This document shows, piece by piece, positions 1 to 10,838 of a stretch of 64,000 nucleotides of DNA (position 1 is its first letter; each line of letters starts with the position of its first letter). This DNA comes from Skeletonema tropicum (taxonomy: Eukaryota; Bacillariophyta; Thalassiosirophyceae; Thalassiosirales; Thalassiosiraceae), in the NCBI GenBank assembly GCA_037178625.1, contig CM074135.1:2048001-2112000 (forward strand), in the 5' to 3' direction. Position numbers and translations under genes: made by a program. Below the pieces are notes generated by a model. It worked only from the letters and a program-made list of their open reading frames with translations, ran no database searches and was not told the DNA's origin.

Positions 1-364
1 GTCTGCCTCAAAGGGAAGAGAAAGTTGTGTAGCATTCTTTCAGAACGGAAGGTTGTTCTCGTCTTCATACCACTCTACTCTTTTCTATAGGTACTCTCCC
101 TGCATTGTGTTGTCGCCAAACAATGCTGAAACTGATAGATAAGGAATGCATGGTAGCAGGTTTTAAAGTTTGGAAAGTAGTTTACGAGGAATATCAGAGA
201 ATGAATTAAGTCTCAAAAATCAACAACCTGCGTCAGCCAGGCTTGATGGTGAATTCATTTAAATAAAATCAAAACCTAACCACAGGTTGCATACTTCAAT
301 TGATAAAAAAAGAAGTTGATTGGTTGAAGTACATCGATCACGAGAAGCCACCCAAAAAGAATAG
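1..364. other. no gene recognised upstream of the tRNA
   Basis: I see no convincing coding region here. The only notable element is the A-run at 354-358, which on the minus strand is a T-run just past the tRNA 3' end and would serve as a Pol III terminator. Confidence 0.5.
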
Positions 365-437
365 TTCCGATACTGGGACTCGAACCCAGGTATGCCGCGT
401 GAGAGGCGGCTATGATAACCACCTACATCATATCGGA
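365..437 (-). tRNA. tRNA-Glu (anticodon CTC)
   Basis: Read on the minus strand this folds as a complete 73-nt tRNA. The 7-bp acceptor stem pairs 431-437 with 366-372, the B box reads GGTTCGAGTCC, and the anticodon arm GCCGC/GCGGC encloses the loop CTCTCAC, giving anticodon CTC (decodes GAG, Glu). The D-arm region contains TGTAGGTGGTTATCAT, typical of eukaryotic tRNA-Glu. No intron is visible and CCA is not encoded, as expected for a nuclear gene. A T-run on the minus strand at 358-354 is the likely Pol III terminator. Confidence 0.95.
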
Positions 438-550
438 TTGATGGCAGAACATGTCACTCTAAGTTACATAAATTACTATATGCTCTGACGAAGCGAAAGC
501 GACTCAAACTTGATCGGCATTCGGCATCCTTGCTTTGCCTCCGCTCTTGG

Positions 551-1062
551 CTACTGGCGGGAACTAAATCGTACCTCGCCGCGGTACGATTTATCAAATT
601 TTACGCACAAAACACTAACAAAATGAAAAGAGTCATAAATTCGGCCATGCTACTCGACGAAAATACATAGAGCGGTCTAAAAATAGAATCCCAAACAGTA
701 TATATACATTATATGATGCAGAAGAGACTATAGTTCGTCGAGATGGAGCACCTATCGACAAATTTGGGACCAATAACTGCTATTTCGATCTAGAATGACG
801 CATGTCTACGGCATATCTGCATGCCTGTGCTGCTGCTGCTATGCGAGTATACTACCTACAACGTTGACCAGTGGTTCTATCGAAAGCTACTTGTCTATAC
901 TATCATATTATGGTCGATTATTTGGGATAGGCGTTGACATGGAGGCTCAGAACCATGATATTAGGGTGTAGAATGCGTCGTTTTTGTGTTTTGTTAGTGA
1001 TTTGTGTGGAGATTTCTCCGTGGTACGATTTATTTCCGGTACGATTTAGTTCCCGCCAGTAG
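551..1062. mobile_element. non-autonomous terminal-inverted-repeat element, 512 bp
   Basis: The ends are inverted: the left begins CTACTGGCGGGAACTAAATC and the right ends with the reverse complement GTTCCCGCCAGTAG. The similarity continues inward (AAATCGTAC, then a shared CACAAAACACTAACAAAA-type block). A TTGG flank at 547-550 is repeated at 1063-1066 and may be a short target-site duplication. The first 265 bp match, in reverse orientation and at roughly three quarters identity by eye, the sequence at 38291-38554, which abuts a retrotransposon Pol remnant. There is no coding capacity. The superfamily is not assigned. Confidence 0.7.
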
Positions 1063-1168
1063 TTGGGTCTTGTGATCTAACATTTTTCTGTTCCGCTGTT
1101 GTGTGAGGTGAGGTTATGTTGTGTTGAGTTTTGTGCTAAGTTAATCTCACGCAAATCAATCTATTACC

Positions 1169-1726
1169 ATGGGATCAATGCTCTCAATCGAAGCCTTATT
1201 TTGGGCTCCACTAGGGATGGATCTCATGCTCCTAGCCGGCACATACAGCGCTTGTAAATTATCTGGTTTAGGCTGGTATCTGAACGAAATGAAAAAACAT
1301 ACCGAGAAGAAAAATGACGACGATGATGAAGTGATTGCCAAGTTGGTCAAGGATGAATCTCATCCCATTCACTCTGTGTGGGATATTGCTATGACTGCAT
1401 ATTCTGCCTACGGTTGTGTAAGTCGTCACATTTCATTCATTATATCTGTTGGAATTCAGTTCACCATCTGTCTTACACATTTCTTCCTCGATTCTCTATC
1501 CACACAGCTTTTGCCATGGGCAACGTACGTTGCCTATAAGGATCCGACTCTTCGTGTTTCGCTCTCCTGGGCGATGACGACACTAATGGGCGCAAAGTTA
1601 GTATCACCTACTGCATGGAAGTGGACGAACGCAAATGGGCAAAAAGGCAAAATTCTTACAATTATTTTCTTTTACATACCCACCTACGGAGGTTACGCGG
1701 CTTACAAAAGCTTCTTTTCCTCTTGA
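1169..1726 (+). CDS. small predicted membrane protein, unknown function
   Basis: The reading frame is open for 185 codons, but 1418-1507 looks like a 90-nt GT-AG intron (GTAAGT donor, CACAG acceptor) that happens to be in phase 0 and lacks stops. Splicing would give 155 residues, joining YSAYGC to LLPWATYVAYKD. Hydrophobic stretches lie near residues 9-30, around SLSWAMTTLMGAKL, and near the C-terminus (ILTIIFFYIPTYGG). Between the first two is a charged segment with a run of Asp. The start ATG sits in a good context (TTACCATGG). I do not recognise the family. The mRNA form (spliced or retained) is undecided from sequence alone. Confidence 0.6.
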   Translation: MGSMLSIEALFWAPLGMDLMLLAGTYSACKLSGLGWYLNEMKKHTEKKNDDDDEVIAKLVKDESHPIHSVWDIAMTAYSAYGCVSRHISFIISVGIQFTICLTHFFLDSLSTQLLPWATYVAYKDPTLRVSLSWAMTTLMGAKLVSPTAWKWTNANGQKGKILTIIFFYIPTYGGYAAYKSFFSS

Positions 1727-1826
1727 ACATGCACACTACTTCTCCCCTGATATTATAATGTGCAATAGAGACTCCAAATTACTTCGCTTGTGTAATGGCT
1801 TTCTTATATAGCTTTTATTCTTATAA

Positions 1827-4059
1827 TTAGCTGTTACCATAGTCGTCAAATGAGTACATCATTCTCTCCTTCATCTTGCCAACGACGTGAGGGATTTCAG
1901 TTTTCATCTTACCAACGACTTTCCCAGCAACTTTTCTACCTTGCCTCATTCCGACTTGTGCTGCCTCTAAACCAATCTTCCCAGCTGCACCTGTTACTCT
2001 TATTAATGTGTCCAACATATCTTCATCATCATCTACTTCTTCTTGATAAGAAGAGTAGCCGTAATCATCATAGGTGTCATACTCATACTCATCGGCAGGC
2101 TGTGTCAGCATTGATATGAGGCGATCAAGTTGAAAATCCATGTTTTTCACTGAGCGTTTGATGGAGCGAGCTAGTTTTTTGGTCAGATGTATGGCATTCC
2201 GTCCAGGAGAAAAGCAACCAGTTGGACTGGTAGAGTAGACACATTCGTGATGCAGTTGAGCATTGTGTGTGTGCAGCTTTTCACTTTTGTTGGATGCAGA
2301 CGATGTATCAGGTCCACTCTTAAATGAAGAAGCAGCTCCAGCACATCGGGGTCTGCCCATGAACAGTGATCCCATATTATGACGCAATTGATCGTATGCT
2401 AAAGCAGCTTTTGTCTTCCCACACTCAGTGGATGTTTTGGAAATACGTCCATAGACAGCCCCCAGCGTATCAATCACTTGAAAAGGATGCTGTGTCGATT
2501 GATCATTATCCTGCTTCTTCTTCTCGTTATCGTCTGATGTTTCTCTTACCCTATAGACGGCAATCACTCCATCATCATCTAAACTTGCATAGTAAGTAAT
2601 AGATTGTTGTTGATCTCCTTGAACCCAATAAGGTACAACAGGTGGCGTTGGAGAGTTCCAAAGAACTGAATTTCCAACCTGACCCAACCCACTTCCATAA
2701 TCAATGGACAGAATCAACCTTCCCAACGAATTCAGAGTCAAATGGCAACCGTGGGCACGAGTATCTGGAATGTACGTTTCACTACTCCAAATTATCCCAT
2801 CCTCGGGATCAATCTCATCTTTATTATCCTGATCTGTGTTATGGTCGCGGCGAATGATTTGCAACTCACACGTAGGACTAAGAAACGCTTCAAACATTCC
2901 ATTTGGTGATAGCCATGGATCTGAGGAGGAATCGTTCAATGAAATTGATTCTCCCTGTTCCAACCTAGATGTTGATGATCTTGGAGTTTTTGGTTCGTCC
3001 GCAGTAGCTTTTTCAAACTGTTGTTGTTGTTTCTGATTTTCTTTGCCGTATAATTTGTCATAATGAAAATCATCTGCACGAAATTGCTGCTGTTGCTGAG
3101 CAGATCCCTCTTCTACCAAATAAGGTCCAGTAATCGCACTGTAATACTCCCGAAGAGGAAATCCTGTGTATCGATCTACCTCCACCCCTTGGACAAAGTC
3201 CTGCCCTATCACCCTGTAGTCCCCATTTGGATACTCTTCTCTTCGGTAGACAGTGTACATATCTGCGTCCATATATGGATCGTAGCCTCGATGGACTGTT
3301 GTTTCTGATACATGTGGGGCCTGATGATGATGGTATTGATTCGTTGTGCTACTGCTGCTGCTGCCGCTGCTATCATGATGGGCAGTAGTAGTCGAATCTT
3401 GAAAGAAAAAGTCCTCAAAGACCTTCCAAGGATCAATTGTATTCAAGGACTCTTTCCATGCCTGCAAATTGCTTGCCTTATCTCTCATTTTATCATAAAA
3501 TGTCGAAGCATCATATCCCCACTCATTTCTCTTATTTTGTGTACGACGTGTACTTTGTCTTTGTTGTTGCTTTTTCTGAAGACGTTCCTCCTGTTCTCTC
3601 ATCAGCTCCGCCTCCCTTTGAAACAATCGTTCCTCTTCCTCCTCCTCTTCCGTATAAAGCAATTCCCGATCGTAATCATATCGTTGAACGGGATCCGATA
3701 AAACAGCATATGCCTCGGCTATCTGTTGAAAGCGTGACGTGGCCTCCTCTACTGTCATGTTGTTCCTTGACGCTTTGTCTGGATGATACAATTGAGCTTG
3801 TTTGCGGTAATGCCTTCTTGACCTGATCGTTGGTTATCCTTGCACGATAGGACGAACGCTTCCGTCGACTGTTCAATTGTTGTTGGTTTTTCTTTGTTGG
3901 ACGATGTGTTTCATTTGTTTCTAGGTTTAGTAGCTCGTAGTAATTGATGTTTGATGATGATACCACATATGATACAAAGACTGCAGTTAGTGATAGGAGG
4001 AGGTAGCACACTGCTATCAAGTGGCTTGAGGGATGTAGATGGTAGCATGTTTTCGTCAT
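1827..4059 (-). CDS. membrane-anchored DnaJ (Hsp40) protein, one frame break
   Basis: The chosen start (4059, context AACCATGA) gives a signal-anchor at residues about 12-33, followed at once by a J domain starting NINYYELLNLET. The HPD signature (YRKQAQLYHPDK) is present, so it should stimulate Hsp70 ATPase, probably on the lumenal side of the ER. Two oddities are visible. About 23 basic, Gln/Arg-rich residues are inserted between J-domain helices I and II. Also, the frame changes by +1 at about 3808-3813, between VKKA and YRKQ, most simply one extra base. After the J domain come an Arg/Glu/Gln-rich coiled-coil-like segment, a Ser- and His-rich linker and a long C-terminal region I do not recognise. 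The product would be about 740 residues. The family is certain; the substrate is unknown. Confidence 0.8.
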
Positions 4060-4399
4060 GGTTGTTGAACTCCTTCTGGAATGAAAGGAATTGTAACGAG
4101 GAAGGCGAGAGACGTGTGGTGGTGAACACAATAGCATTAGATGAAGGGCTATGAGGGCGATAACCGCTCATCCACCGTCGTTCAGTCCTTTGGCAGCTCC
4201 TTTGCCCTTGGCTCGTTCCCAAGCGGTAAGCTCTCTAGAGAAGCTAGAGAGAGAGGAGGCAAGAGGCTGGCAAGAGGAGAGAGCAGCTCTCGCAAGATGC
4301 ATTCGAGCTGGAATGCAGAGCATGTCTTAGAGGTATAGAGGCAGTGAAGTGTGAAGCCGTCGTTGCTTTCTATCCTGACGATATTACTTAATAATAATA

Positions 4400-5616
4400 A
4401 TGCTGATGATGACGTTGCACTGTTTCAGTAACTGGTTGCTACCTGTTGCCATCATCGTCATCATCGCATCCTTGGATGTGGCTTTCGTCGAATCATTTAC
4501 ATCATCATCATCATCGTCATCATCGCTCTCGTGTAAATGGATCAGCAGTCCAAGAATAGAAACAGATTGCTTTCACTTACAAGAGAGGTCGGTAGCTGCA
4601 GCATCATCATCATCGGCTGCATCAAAGCCACATTGTGAAGAAATCCGATACATTGCTAGGCAGACGGGCTCTACTCCTCCACCCTAAAAAATCAACCAAT
4701 CTACCAGGAGGAGGAGGAGTGGAGCACCCACCACTAATCATCCTCGGTGGGATGGCTCAATCCATTGCAAGCTGGGAATATCATTTGCCTCACTTTGCCA
4801 AGGAGAGGTCTGTTTTAATATATGAATGTTTGGGACAGGGACCTCTTCCACCAGAGGAGGTTTGCTCCAAGGAGGTAGATTTGGATATGTATTATGAAGA
4901 TGTGTCACTGGAACGACAAGGGAGTGACTTTTGGAATGTTGTAGATGAGGCCTTTGAAAGTAATCATGATAATGGTAAAGTCGATGTGGTTGGATTCTCG
5001 TTCGGTGGAAGAGTTGCAATGGCTGCAGCAGGTATCACAACCTAACAGAATACGGCGTTTGCATTTGACTGGAGTAGCAGCAGAAAGAGATGAGTATGCA
5101 AACGTTCTGTTGGCCAGTTGGAAGGAAATGTTGGGTGCGAACGATATTGATATCATTGACAAAGAAAGAGGAAGAGGAGGGAATGAACAACTCTAGCCTT
5201 ACGTGCATTTGCATGGTCAATCATCCTTTCAACCTACTCGGAACGATTCCTTGCATCGATGGGAAGCAGCAAGAGTAAGCTCTTGGGTAGACGGAGTTTG
5301 CAAATTCAATACGCAAAGCGGACTGAACTGCAATTTTGTTACAGACTCATGGTGGAGAAGGGCAATGGACACCAGGCATCAATGGCAGAACGAATGAAGG
5401 GATCTGTGGAGAGTTGCAAACTTGTTGTAGGCTCAAATGATAAAATGGCATCACCAGATCAAGTATTGAGACTGAGCGCAATTACTGGGAAAAGAAGAAG
5501 ACAGCAAACAAGGTGATTGCTCCTACAAAGTCATTCAAAATTGTGGTCATGCTGTGCCATTTGAAGCAATGCGGTTATGGAGAGAAGATGTCATCAAGTA
5601 CTTGTACGTAGCATAG
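4400..5616 (+). CDS. alpha/beta hydrolase with signal leader, multiple frame breaks
   Basis: The N-terminus is a hydrophobic leader followed by DVAFVESFTSSS and a Ser run, compatible with a secretory or plastid presequence. The body shows alpha/beta-hydrolase features in order: PPLIILGGMAQSIASW (first strand and oxyanion region), the nucleophile elbow VGFSFGGRVAM (GxSxGG), then a strand and cap region, an Asp-containing GSNDKMASPDQVLRL, and the catalytic His in NCGHAVPFEA near the C-terminus. These blocks fall in different frames: frame changes occur near 4660-4690, 5029, 5193, 5270, 5325, 5381 and 5480, nearly all +1. A MenH-like esterase or a general abhydrolase are both possible. It ends only 19 bp before the 3' end of the convergent VDE-related gene. 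Whether it is a pseudogene or a victim of consensus errors cannot be settled here. Confidence 0.65.
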
Positions 5617-5635
5617 GTCTCAATACTTCTGTTTA

Positions 5636-7485
5636 TTATCCGATTATCGAAGCAGTTTTGCGGTAGAAATCTAATGGCGGAGGACCAGCTTCCAACGCTC
5701 CTGGCGAAGGTTTCATCATTATCCACAACAAACAGTTCCCACGGCTCAATTTCAGCACTTCGCAACACGTCCCAAATCTTTGGAAGCTCTGATTCAGGAG
5801 GGAGTGTCCCATCCGGAGTGCAAAGCAACCCTCCAATAGTACCGTTGTCCAACTGCACCCGCAGCACCGGCATAATGAAAGACAATCCATGATAGATCCT
5901 CGGCGCAATCCACGATTGTCCAGAACTCGTCACTTGTCACTCCATTGTCGAGTACGCTAAATCTAAATGTGCCTGGTACCTTTTCATGTCTCACTCGATA
6001 GTGTCGTTTGCACCAAGACGTTAGCGTCCAGTCGATCGTCTCTACACGAAACACTGGGTCATACCACAAGCTATTACCTTTTGCAGAAGGATAAAACAAT
6101 TGATTCTGTGACGGAAATTGATCATACGCCACGTTTGCTCCACATGCGACTTTCCAAGACACATCGAACTCCTTACAACCCTCTAATGCTGCATCTCCAC
6201 AACCTTCCAAATGTCCAATCATGATCCCCGTTGCAATGTCCTTTGTCATTTCTTTCCCCCTAAATGAGCCCAAAGGCTTGACATACGGAATCTTTGGTAC
6301 CTCCGCACTACACCCAAAAATATTATTCCGTTGCAATATACACAAACTAAAATCCCTCAACAATTCACTTTCATAACTCACAACCGTTCTATAACTCGCC
6401 ACCTGACACAAAAACGATTCGATGATAAGTTGATATAAGCGAGGTGTTGTGATTTGTTAGTGTTCGACTACGAGAACATCAAGATTACTCTAACTTCATT
6501 AACTCACCTGGTCCCTGGTATCAATTTCATCCAATGCCTCAATACAAGCCTTGCAATTCTCATCCGCCAGACATTTCGTAATGCATGGTCCACACTTGGT
6601 AACCATGGCATAAATCTCCTCCACGTTGGTCAAACCTTTTTCCCACGTCACATCAATGCTATGTTGCACCCAGGGAATCTTTTCAATGAATCGATTGAAG
6701 AATAGCATGAGTGCCAAAGCAAATTCATCGGATGTTTGTTTCTCGAATAGATCTTTCATTTGTATGGCAAGACGTTTCCCTGATGCAGCATCAGACCATG
6801 GTGCAATGGTAGATAATACAGATGGATTAGCCTCGTCATATGGACCAACAATTGGAGCATAATTGTTTCCTCCACAGTCCACTGCAAACTGACACAGTTT
6901 GGATAACTCCATTATTTGTTCCTCATCACCATCTTTGCCTTCCCCTGCAGTAGTACGACGTTGACGAAATGTCCGTGACAAAAACTGTACATCCTGTGGA
7001 GACGTAAGTCCAAGTGCAATCAATGCATTCGAATTCAACACACAAGATGTATCCACATCTGACGGTGTCACTATCCGAGTCGCAACACGCCCATCTGAAA
7101 ATTGTCGTATTTTACGTGCCAATTGTTCGGCTGCCTCGTGGTAGGTTGGTGGCTGTACAGGAGATTTGGAACCGAATTTGGATAGACGATCATCCGAGGA
7201 GGATGGGACTAGTAATGCTACTGTGCCTATAATGTTACTGTCGTCGTCAAGTGGAGGTGTTGTTGTTTCTGTGGTGATATCATCAATGGCTTGTGAACAT
7301 AAGAACGTGTTGCTGAATGTGGCGATGTTTGATTGGTATAGAGAGTGTCGAAGAAGGTCTTGGTTGCTGCTGACAAAGGATTTTGTTGTTGTTGATCGTC
7401 GTGTTGGTGTTGTGAAGGATAAAACGAAGTCTGGTGTGTAGGCAGCTGCCAGGAGATAGCTCAGAGTTGCTACTTTCGACATCAT
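5636..7485 (-). CDS. violaxanthin de-epoxidase-related (VDR-type) protein
   Basis: Exon 1 is 6508-7485 and exon 2 is 5636-6402, separated by a 105-nt GTGAGT...CAG intron in phase 0 (6403-6507). The N-terminus is a leader ending AYTPDFVLSFTTPTRR, plausible for plastid import. The Cys-rich part CGPCITKCLADENCKAC lies just before the splice site. Exon 2 has the lipocalin-like blocks SYRTVVSYESELL, CGANVAYDQFPSQNQLFYP, WYDPVFRVETID and FRFSVLDNGVTSDEFWTIV, which match the diatom VDE-related branch better than true VDE. Two +1 breaks in exon 2 (near 5836 and 5720) separate GQRYYW from GGLLCTPDG and VVDND from PSPGALEAGPPPLDFY; both are probably consensus errors. VDE itself reduces epoxy-xanthophylls in the thylakoid lumen; the activity of VDR proteins is not well established. 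Confidence 0.82.
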
Positions 7486-7959
7486 TGTTACACTGATGCT
7501 GCTATTTTGTTGTTAGAAAAGATGTAATGTTTTTGTAGCAGGCATATTATTCATCGTATCATAAGTAGTACAACAGAAGGCAAAGAGTCAGCAACCATGT
7601 ACCTCCTTGCTTGGTGTTTCTGTGACGATGCATTGCACGGAGTCATCATGGTTTTTATTTCATCTCCTTGACTGTTCTGTGACTGACGTTTTCTCCGGGA
7701 GAGAAAATGGTGGGAGAGTTCGCATCTTGAATACCATACTGTACGTCGGAATAAGTACTTTGTATTTGCAAATCTTTCCCCTTCAAAGATCCAAAATCCA
7801 AATCCAGCCACTAAACATCAATCTTCCAGCTGTTCCATGACGCTGAAGTAACTTGATCTTGATTGGCTCACGCTACACGGATTGGCTGGAGAACGCAACC
7901 ATCACCATAACACTGCCTTGAATAATACTTATACTATTCATATCAAGCAATTCAACAGT
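7486..7959. other. 474-bp divergent intergenic region
   Basis: It separates the divergently transcribed VDE-related and cysteine synthase genes and therefore holds both promoters. No convincing coding region is present, and I do not see an unambiguous TATA box or repeat. Confidence 0.4.
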
Positions 7960-9051
7960 ATGAAGCTCTCTGCAGCCCTCACGTTTGCCACATTGGCAGC
8001 AGGCGCCACCGCCTTTGCCACTCCATCATCAACAACAACATCATCATCATCCTCCTCCATCACCTCCACCACCCTCTTGGCCGAAAGACCCAAAATCGCC
8101 AACAATGTCCTCGAACTCATCGGTCACACACCCCTCGTCAAACTCAACAAGGTCACCGCCGAAAGCGGCGCAGAAATCGTCGCCAAGCTCGAATCCTCCA
8201 ACCCCGCCAACAGTGTCAAGGACCGTATCGCACTAAGCATGATCTCCGAGGCCGAGGCACGGGGTCAAATCACCCCCGGTAAAACTGTTCTGGTGGAACC
8301 CACCTCGGGTAACACCGGTATCGGGCTGGCCATGGTTGCCGCCTCCAAGGGATATCAACTCATCCTTACCATGCCAGAATCCATGTCCATGGAACGTCGT
8401 GTCCTACTCAAGGCATTCGGTGCCGATGTCAAACTTACCCCCGCTGCCAAGGGGATGGGCGGAGCCATTGCCAAGGCGGAAGAAATTGTGGAATCGTTGG
8501 GATCCAATGGGTATTTGTTACAGCAATTTAATAATCCGGATAATCCAAAGATTCATCGGGAGACTACCGGACCGGAAATTTGGGAGGATACCGATGGCAA
8601 GGTGGACATTCTGGTGGGGGGAGTGGGAACTGGGGGGACGATTACGGGATGTGGTCAATATTTGAAACCACGTAATCCAGACTTGAAAATTGTGGCAGTC
8701 GAGCCAGCCGAGAGTGCCGTCTTGAGTGGGGGTAAGCCTGGACCACACAAAATTCAGGGGATTGGAGCGGGCTTCATCCCCGGGAATGCCGATACATCAC
8801 TAATTGATGAAGTTGTCCAAGTGTCTGGAGAGGATGCCATGGCCATGTCACGTCGTTTGGCTACCGAGGAGGGAATCTTTTGTGGTATATCCTCTGGTGC
8901 GGCTGTTACTGCTGCAATTGAGATTGGGAAGAGACCGGAGAATAAGGGTAAGAGGATTGTATTGGTGATTCCTAGTTTTGGGGAGAGGTATTTGAGTACA
9001 GCGTTGTTTCAGAATCTTTGGGATGAGTGTGCTATGCTCAAGGCCGAGTAA
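7960..9051 (+). CDS. O-acetylserine (thiol)-lyase, cysteine synthase A type, plastid-targeted
   Basis: The preferred start is the ATG at 7960, not the upstream in-frame ATG at 7882. It gives [22 protein letters not shown], a signal peptide with an ASAFAP-like plastid cleavage motif, followed by a Ser/Thr-rich transit region. The mature enzyme begins [20 protein letters not shown]. The PLP-binding lysine is in NPANSVKDR (about residue 87 from this start). The substrate/phosphate loop [11 protein letters not shown] is at about 114-124, and the glycine-rich PLP-phosphate loop [10 protein letters not shown] follows. GISSGAA and the C-terminal ERYLSTALF are also canonical. It makes cysteine from O-acetylserine and sulfide in sulfur assimilation. 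The frame is intact over 363 residues, the usual length. Confidence 0.95.
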   Translation: MKLSAALTFATLAAGATAFATPSSTTTSSSSSSITSTTLLAERPKIANNVLELIGHTPLVKLNKVTAESGAEIVAKLESSNPANSVKDRIALSMISEAEARGQITPGKTVLVEPTSGNTGIGLAMVAASKGYQLILTMPESMSMERRVLLKAFGADVKLTPAAKGMGGAIAKAEEIVESLGSNGYLLQQFNNPDNPKIHRETTGPEIWEDTDGKVDILVGGVGTGGTITGCGQYLKPRNPDLKIVAVEPAESAVLSGGKPGPHKIQGIGAGFIPGNADTSLIDEVVQVSGEDAMAMSRRLATEEGIFCGISSGAAVTAAIEIGKRPENKGKRIVLVIPSFGERYLSTALFQNLWDECAMLKAE

Positions 9052-9205
9052 ACAGGGAACGTTGTTGTTTTGTTTCATATTGGTGGATAATTCTTATCTG
9101 CAGTGGGGACGAACGTGTTGTTGTGAAGCGATTTGCTAAGCGCGACAACAGAAAAGTCGAGAAACAAAATGCATTCATCTTTTCTTCAAGAAAAGAATAA
9201 GTCCC

Positions 9206-9343
9206 AATTGAGATCATAATTAACGTATATATCTCCTATTGTTTGTTTCAAAGATTACTGTTTGTTTGAGTCCGGCAATTGAGATCATACTTTATGATAT
9301 CTCCTATGGTTTGTTCTAAAATAGCTGTTAGTTGAGTCGGTGT
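9206..9343. repeat. two imperfect tandem copies of about 65 bp
   Basis: CAATTGAGATCATA followed by ATCTCCTAT and GTTTGTT occurs at 9206-9276 and again at 9280-9343 with small differences. It lies in the 3' region between the convergent cysteine synthase and acyltransferase genes. Confidence 0.55.
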
Positions 9344-9350
9344 AATAATT

Positions 9351-10838
9351 TCATGCAATGACCTCTGATAGCAGGGGCGATGGAGCCACTCTCCTAAAGT
9401 TGTGCATTAATCCGAAATGGTCCTCGTCGAATCGAAAGATGACTGCAACATCAAGTGGCAGATCACTGATGAATGAGGCAGAAGGGAATTGGCAAATGAC
9501 GTTGGATCCAGGAAATGTTGTCTTTTGAGTGATGCTGGCAAGTGACGTTATTCGTCCAACTCTTCCACTCAATGAAGGCAACAAAGGAACCTCATCAGTA
9601 TCGTAGTAGGTGCCCGTCTCACTTGTCAAGATGTTGCGAATGACACTGGGATTAGTCGCACCTTTCTCTCTATCAAATGGGATTTCCCAGAAGAAGTTTC
9701 CTGCGTCCGATTTGTCAACTCCATCCTTTATCCCACGTGCGCTTCTATCAAAGGCAAATATATCGGAGCTTCCACACATTTGGCAAATGACAGACATTAT
9801 GACATCATTGGAGCTAATGCGTGCATTTTCGGTGCTTTTGTGTAACTCTCTTTTCTTCCTTGTTATCTTGTCCTTGCTTAGAAGCAGATATTCACACTTT
9901 CGTTTGCCTAATGTTCTTATATTCTTGAGCACACCCCAACCGAATGGCCCGCCGTAGCTTCGGTCGTAATCTTGCTTAGAGAAAGTCTCTGGGTATATCT
10001 CATGAGTAGCTTTGAGAGGATTATCCCAATTGATAGGCTGAGGCGTATGGCCATTCATGTAGGATGATAGTTGTTTGATGATCTGAAAGAATGTTGTGCC
10101 ATCTCCAAGTGCGTGAGACATCTTGATGGAATACGCTGCGTAGCCATCACCGAAGTCCATTATCTTTGCTTCAAAGAGTGGACTTGCATTCTTAATTTGA
10201 TCATACGAGAATTCTGCCTTCCCAAGCAGACATGGCGCTATGTGCGAGTGCACATGATGAAAGATCTTTTTTGCGCTTGCTGCCTTGTTGATCTCTTCAT
10301 TCATTACTTGTGCAGGACTCGACAGATTAACTGGTGGATTGACTTTAGTCAGAAAGGAATGACTTTCAGGAGGAAATACGCCAGAAATAACTTTCAAAGA
10401 ACTTGTTTGAGCCCAAGGCCATGGCGACGTTTTTTCCTCAATCAACTGTCCAGTTAGGATTGGATTGGCCCTCACTACTGCTTCAACAGCCAAAGAAAAA
10501 GCTTCTGTTGCTTGAGGAGTCCAACCATCTGACACGCTTAGACCTTCGATTGCAACACAGCGCTTGATCATCTTGATTGCATGTCCAGTATGGATGAGAT
10601 ATGTTGATGAGTCGTCGGCAGCTACATGAGCAGGACGACTTTCTTTAGATTGTACGTTGTCCCAAGATTGCTCGGTGCCTGATATGTAAGGAGCTTGAGA
10701 TATAGCCAGAATAGTAGACGGTAAGTTCTTTCTCGAAATCGGTGTAGTAAATGGCTGGATGGTCGGGCACACCCAAGCAATGCAGCTTTGGAGCGCAAGG
10801 GCTGGAAGAAGCAGTAGGATGATGAAGCACCTCATCAT
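9351..10838 (-). CDS. HxxxDG-motif acyltransferase, secreted or plastid-targeted
   Basis: The 495-residue frame starts with a strong signal peptide (MMRCFIILLLLPALALQS) followed by AWVCP, which could be a W-type plastid cleavage site. The central KMSHALGDGTTFF has His242 and the Asp-Gly pair 246-247, the active-site signature shared by BAHD, wax-ester synthase/DGAT and NRPS condensation-type acyltransferases. The BAHD C-terminal DFGWG motif is not recognisable; a PFGWG near residue 298 is in the wrong place for it. The substrate is unknown. It starts 314 bp from the divergently transcribed patatin-like lipase. A role in lipid or pigment acylation is an inference from that neighbour only. Confidence 0.68.
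   Translation of the reverse strand: MMRCFIILLLLPALALQSCIAWVCPTIQPFTTPISRKNLPSTILAISQAPYISGTEQSWDNVQSKESRPAHVAADDSSTYLIHTGHAIKMIKRCVAIEGLSVSDGWTPQATEAFSLAVEAVVRANPILTGQLIEEKTSPWPWAQTSSLKVISGVFPPESHSFLTKVNPPVNLSSPAQVMNEEINKAASAKKIFHHVHSHIAPCLLGKAEFSYDQIKNASPLFEAKIMDFGDGYAAYSIKMSHALGDGTTFFQIIKQLSSYMNGHTPQPINWDNPLKATHEIYPETFSKQDYDRSYGGPFGWGVLKNIRTLGKRKCEYLLLSKDKITRKKRELHKSTENARISSNDVIMSVICQMCGSSDIFAFDRSARGIKDGVDKSDAGNFFWEIPFDREKGATNPSVIRNILTSETGTYYDTDEVPLLPSLSGRVGRITSLASITQKTTFPGSNVICQFPSASFISDLPLDVAVIFRFDEDHFGLMHNFRRVAPSPLLSEVIA

Noticed and set aside
1850..3826. Several plus-strand frames of 65-130 codons
   Set aside because: They are antisense to the DnaJ gene, with Ser/Leu-rich composition typical of shadows of Glu/Gln-rich coding.
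7882..7959. Upstream ATG of cysteine synthase as the start
   Set aside because: It would bury the signal peptide behind 26 polar residues; the ATG at 7960 gives a proper plastid leader.
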